Positions 5,247 through 5,905 of a DNA stretch of 5,905 bases are shown piece by piece; the first letter of the stretch is position 1; each line of letters begins with the position of its first letter. Origin of the DNA: an uncultured Angelakisella sp. (GTDB lineage Bacteria; Bacillota; Clostridia; Oscillospirales; Ruminococcaceae). The notes beneath the pieces were generated by a model. The model was not told where the DNA came from and searched no databases. It worked only from the letters and a program-made list of their open reading frames with translations. A program made the translations under genes and the position numbers. The stretch is from the NCBI GenBank assembly GCA_910585535.1, contig CAJUFK010000166.1, positions 1 to 5,905 of the forward strand, in the 5' to 3' direction.

Positions 5247-5905
5247 ATGTTTATGAACAGCAAGCGCCGCGGCGCGGGGTACCACATCCAAACCGTGGCG
5301 GCGATCCTCATTACCTTGGTGATGATCTTCCCCCTGTACTGGATGGTAGCCACCTCGGTGAAATCCGCTGCGGAGGTCCAGCTGGTGATCCCCACCCTGT
5401 TCCCCCACGAGTTTCACCTGGAAAACTACTTTAACGTCCTCACCCGGGCCAACTTCATGAACTACTACTGGAACACCATCGTAATGACCGCTGGTATTCT
5501 GATCCTCCAGATCGGCACCGGCACCCTGGCGGCCTACGGCTTCGCCTGCGGCAAGTTCCGGGGGCGGAACGTCATGTTCTACATCGTTCTGGGCGCTTTG
5601 ATGATCCCCCTCCAGGTTACCTTTATCCCCATCTTTATCATGTGTTCCGGATGGGGGCTCAACGATACCTTCCTGGGGCTCATCCTGCCGGAGGCTGTCT
5701 CCGCCTACTACATCTTTATGATGCGGAACTCCTTCCTGGCCATCGACCAAAGCTACATTGACGCCGGACGGATCGACGGGCTTGGACGCTTCGGCACCAT
5801 CTGGTATGTTCTGATGCCCATGTGCAAGGCCACCATCTTCACCGTCACCCTGGTGACCTTCTCCAACGGCTGGAACGCCTACTTCTGGCCCAAGATCATC
5901 GCCAA
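5247..5905 (+). CDS. ugpE: UgpE-like ABC transporter permease (MalG/UgpE type), cut by the window end
   Basis: The first 219 codons of the second permease subunit; family members are about 275-285 residues, so roughly 60 residues lie beyond the window. The reading frame starts M-F-M-N-S-K-R-R and is open to base 5905. The first span is at about 15-35 (I-F-P-L-Y-W-M at 27-33, followed by T-S-V-K, typical of this subfamily). N-Y-Y-W-N-T and the hydrophobic run after it open the conserved permease domain. The EAA loop is present but altered: D172-A-G-R-I-D-G178-L where E-A-A is usual, then V-L-M-P. The start at 5247 has GGGGGG (5233-5238) 8 nt upstream; the in-frame ATG at 5253 would be spaced too far. 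The gene begins 15 nt after the ugpA stop and is surely cotranscribed with it. Confidence 0.92.
   Translation, partial: MFMNSKRRGAGYHIQTVAAILITLVMIFPLYWMVATSVKSAAEVQLVIPTLFPHEFHLENYFNVLTRANFMNYYWNTIVMTAGILILQIGTGTLAAYGFACGKFRGRNVMFYIVLGALMIPLQVTFIPIFIMCSGWGLNDTFLGLILPEAVSAYYIFMMRNSFLAIDQSYIDAGRIDGLGRFGTIWYVLMPMCKATIFTVTLVTFSNGWNAYFWPKIIA

Noticed and set aside
4341..5750. A 469-codon open frame antisense to ugpA and ugpE
   Set aside because: Also in codon register with both permeases. The product is His/Gly/Glu/Gln-rich with no hydrophobic core, typical of a shadow of GC-rich membrane-protein genes.

Overview
The window looks like part of the chromosome of a GC-rich Clostridia-class Firmicute, probably an Oscillospiraceae-like gut anaerobe. 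This rests on strong AAGGAG-type ribosome binding sites, a lipoprotein-type solute-binding protein, C/G-ending codons, a YesL-family gene, and an AT-richer regulatory region. The taxon is inferred, not proven.

Layout: two divergent operons are separated by about 610 bp (2236-2845). The leftward operon encodes a glycerophosphodiester phosphodiesterase (2235-1513), a YesL/DUF624 membrane protein (1508-804) and an unrecognised single-span membrane protein (802-131). The gaps between these genes are only 4 nt and 1 nt. The rightward operon encodes a UgpB-like lipoprotein (2846-4186), a UgpA-like permease (4278-5231) and a UgpE-like permease that runs off the window end (5247 onward). Positions 1-130 hold only the 3' flank of the leftward operon, with no gene or convincing terminator.

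How the genes fit together: the binding protein has features of glycerol-3-phosphate/glycerophosphodiester binders (a G-W-x-x-W motif, T-S-S, G-G and T-G-Y-x-P blocks). The phosphodiesterase beside it would hydrolyse imported or internal glycerophosphodiesters to glycerol-3-phosphate plus an alcohol. The same functions are combined in the E. coli ugpBAECQ operon, but here the phosphodiesterase is split into a divergent operon. No ABC ATPase (UgpC) is visible; it may lie beyond the right edge or be a shared ATPase encoded elsewhere. YesL-family proteins often accompany ABC importers of this class, but their role is unknown.

The intergenic region is the richest part for second looks. It has a near-consensus extended -10 promoter for ugpB, a roughly 150-nt leader with two strong hairpins (one of them a leftward terminator by shape), and a possible leader-peptide/attenuator arrangement before the phosphodiesterase gene. 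A 14-16 nt motif (AAGARRGGATCTGT) occurs at the ugpB promoter spacer, the phosphodiesterase start and the ugpA start. A GC-rich hairpin between ugpB and ugpA probably sets differential expression. No mobile element, CRISPR array, tRNA or rRNA was seen.
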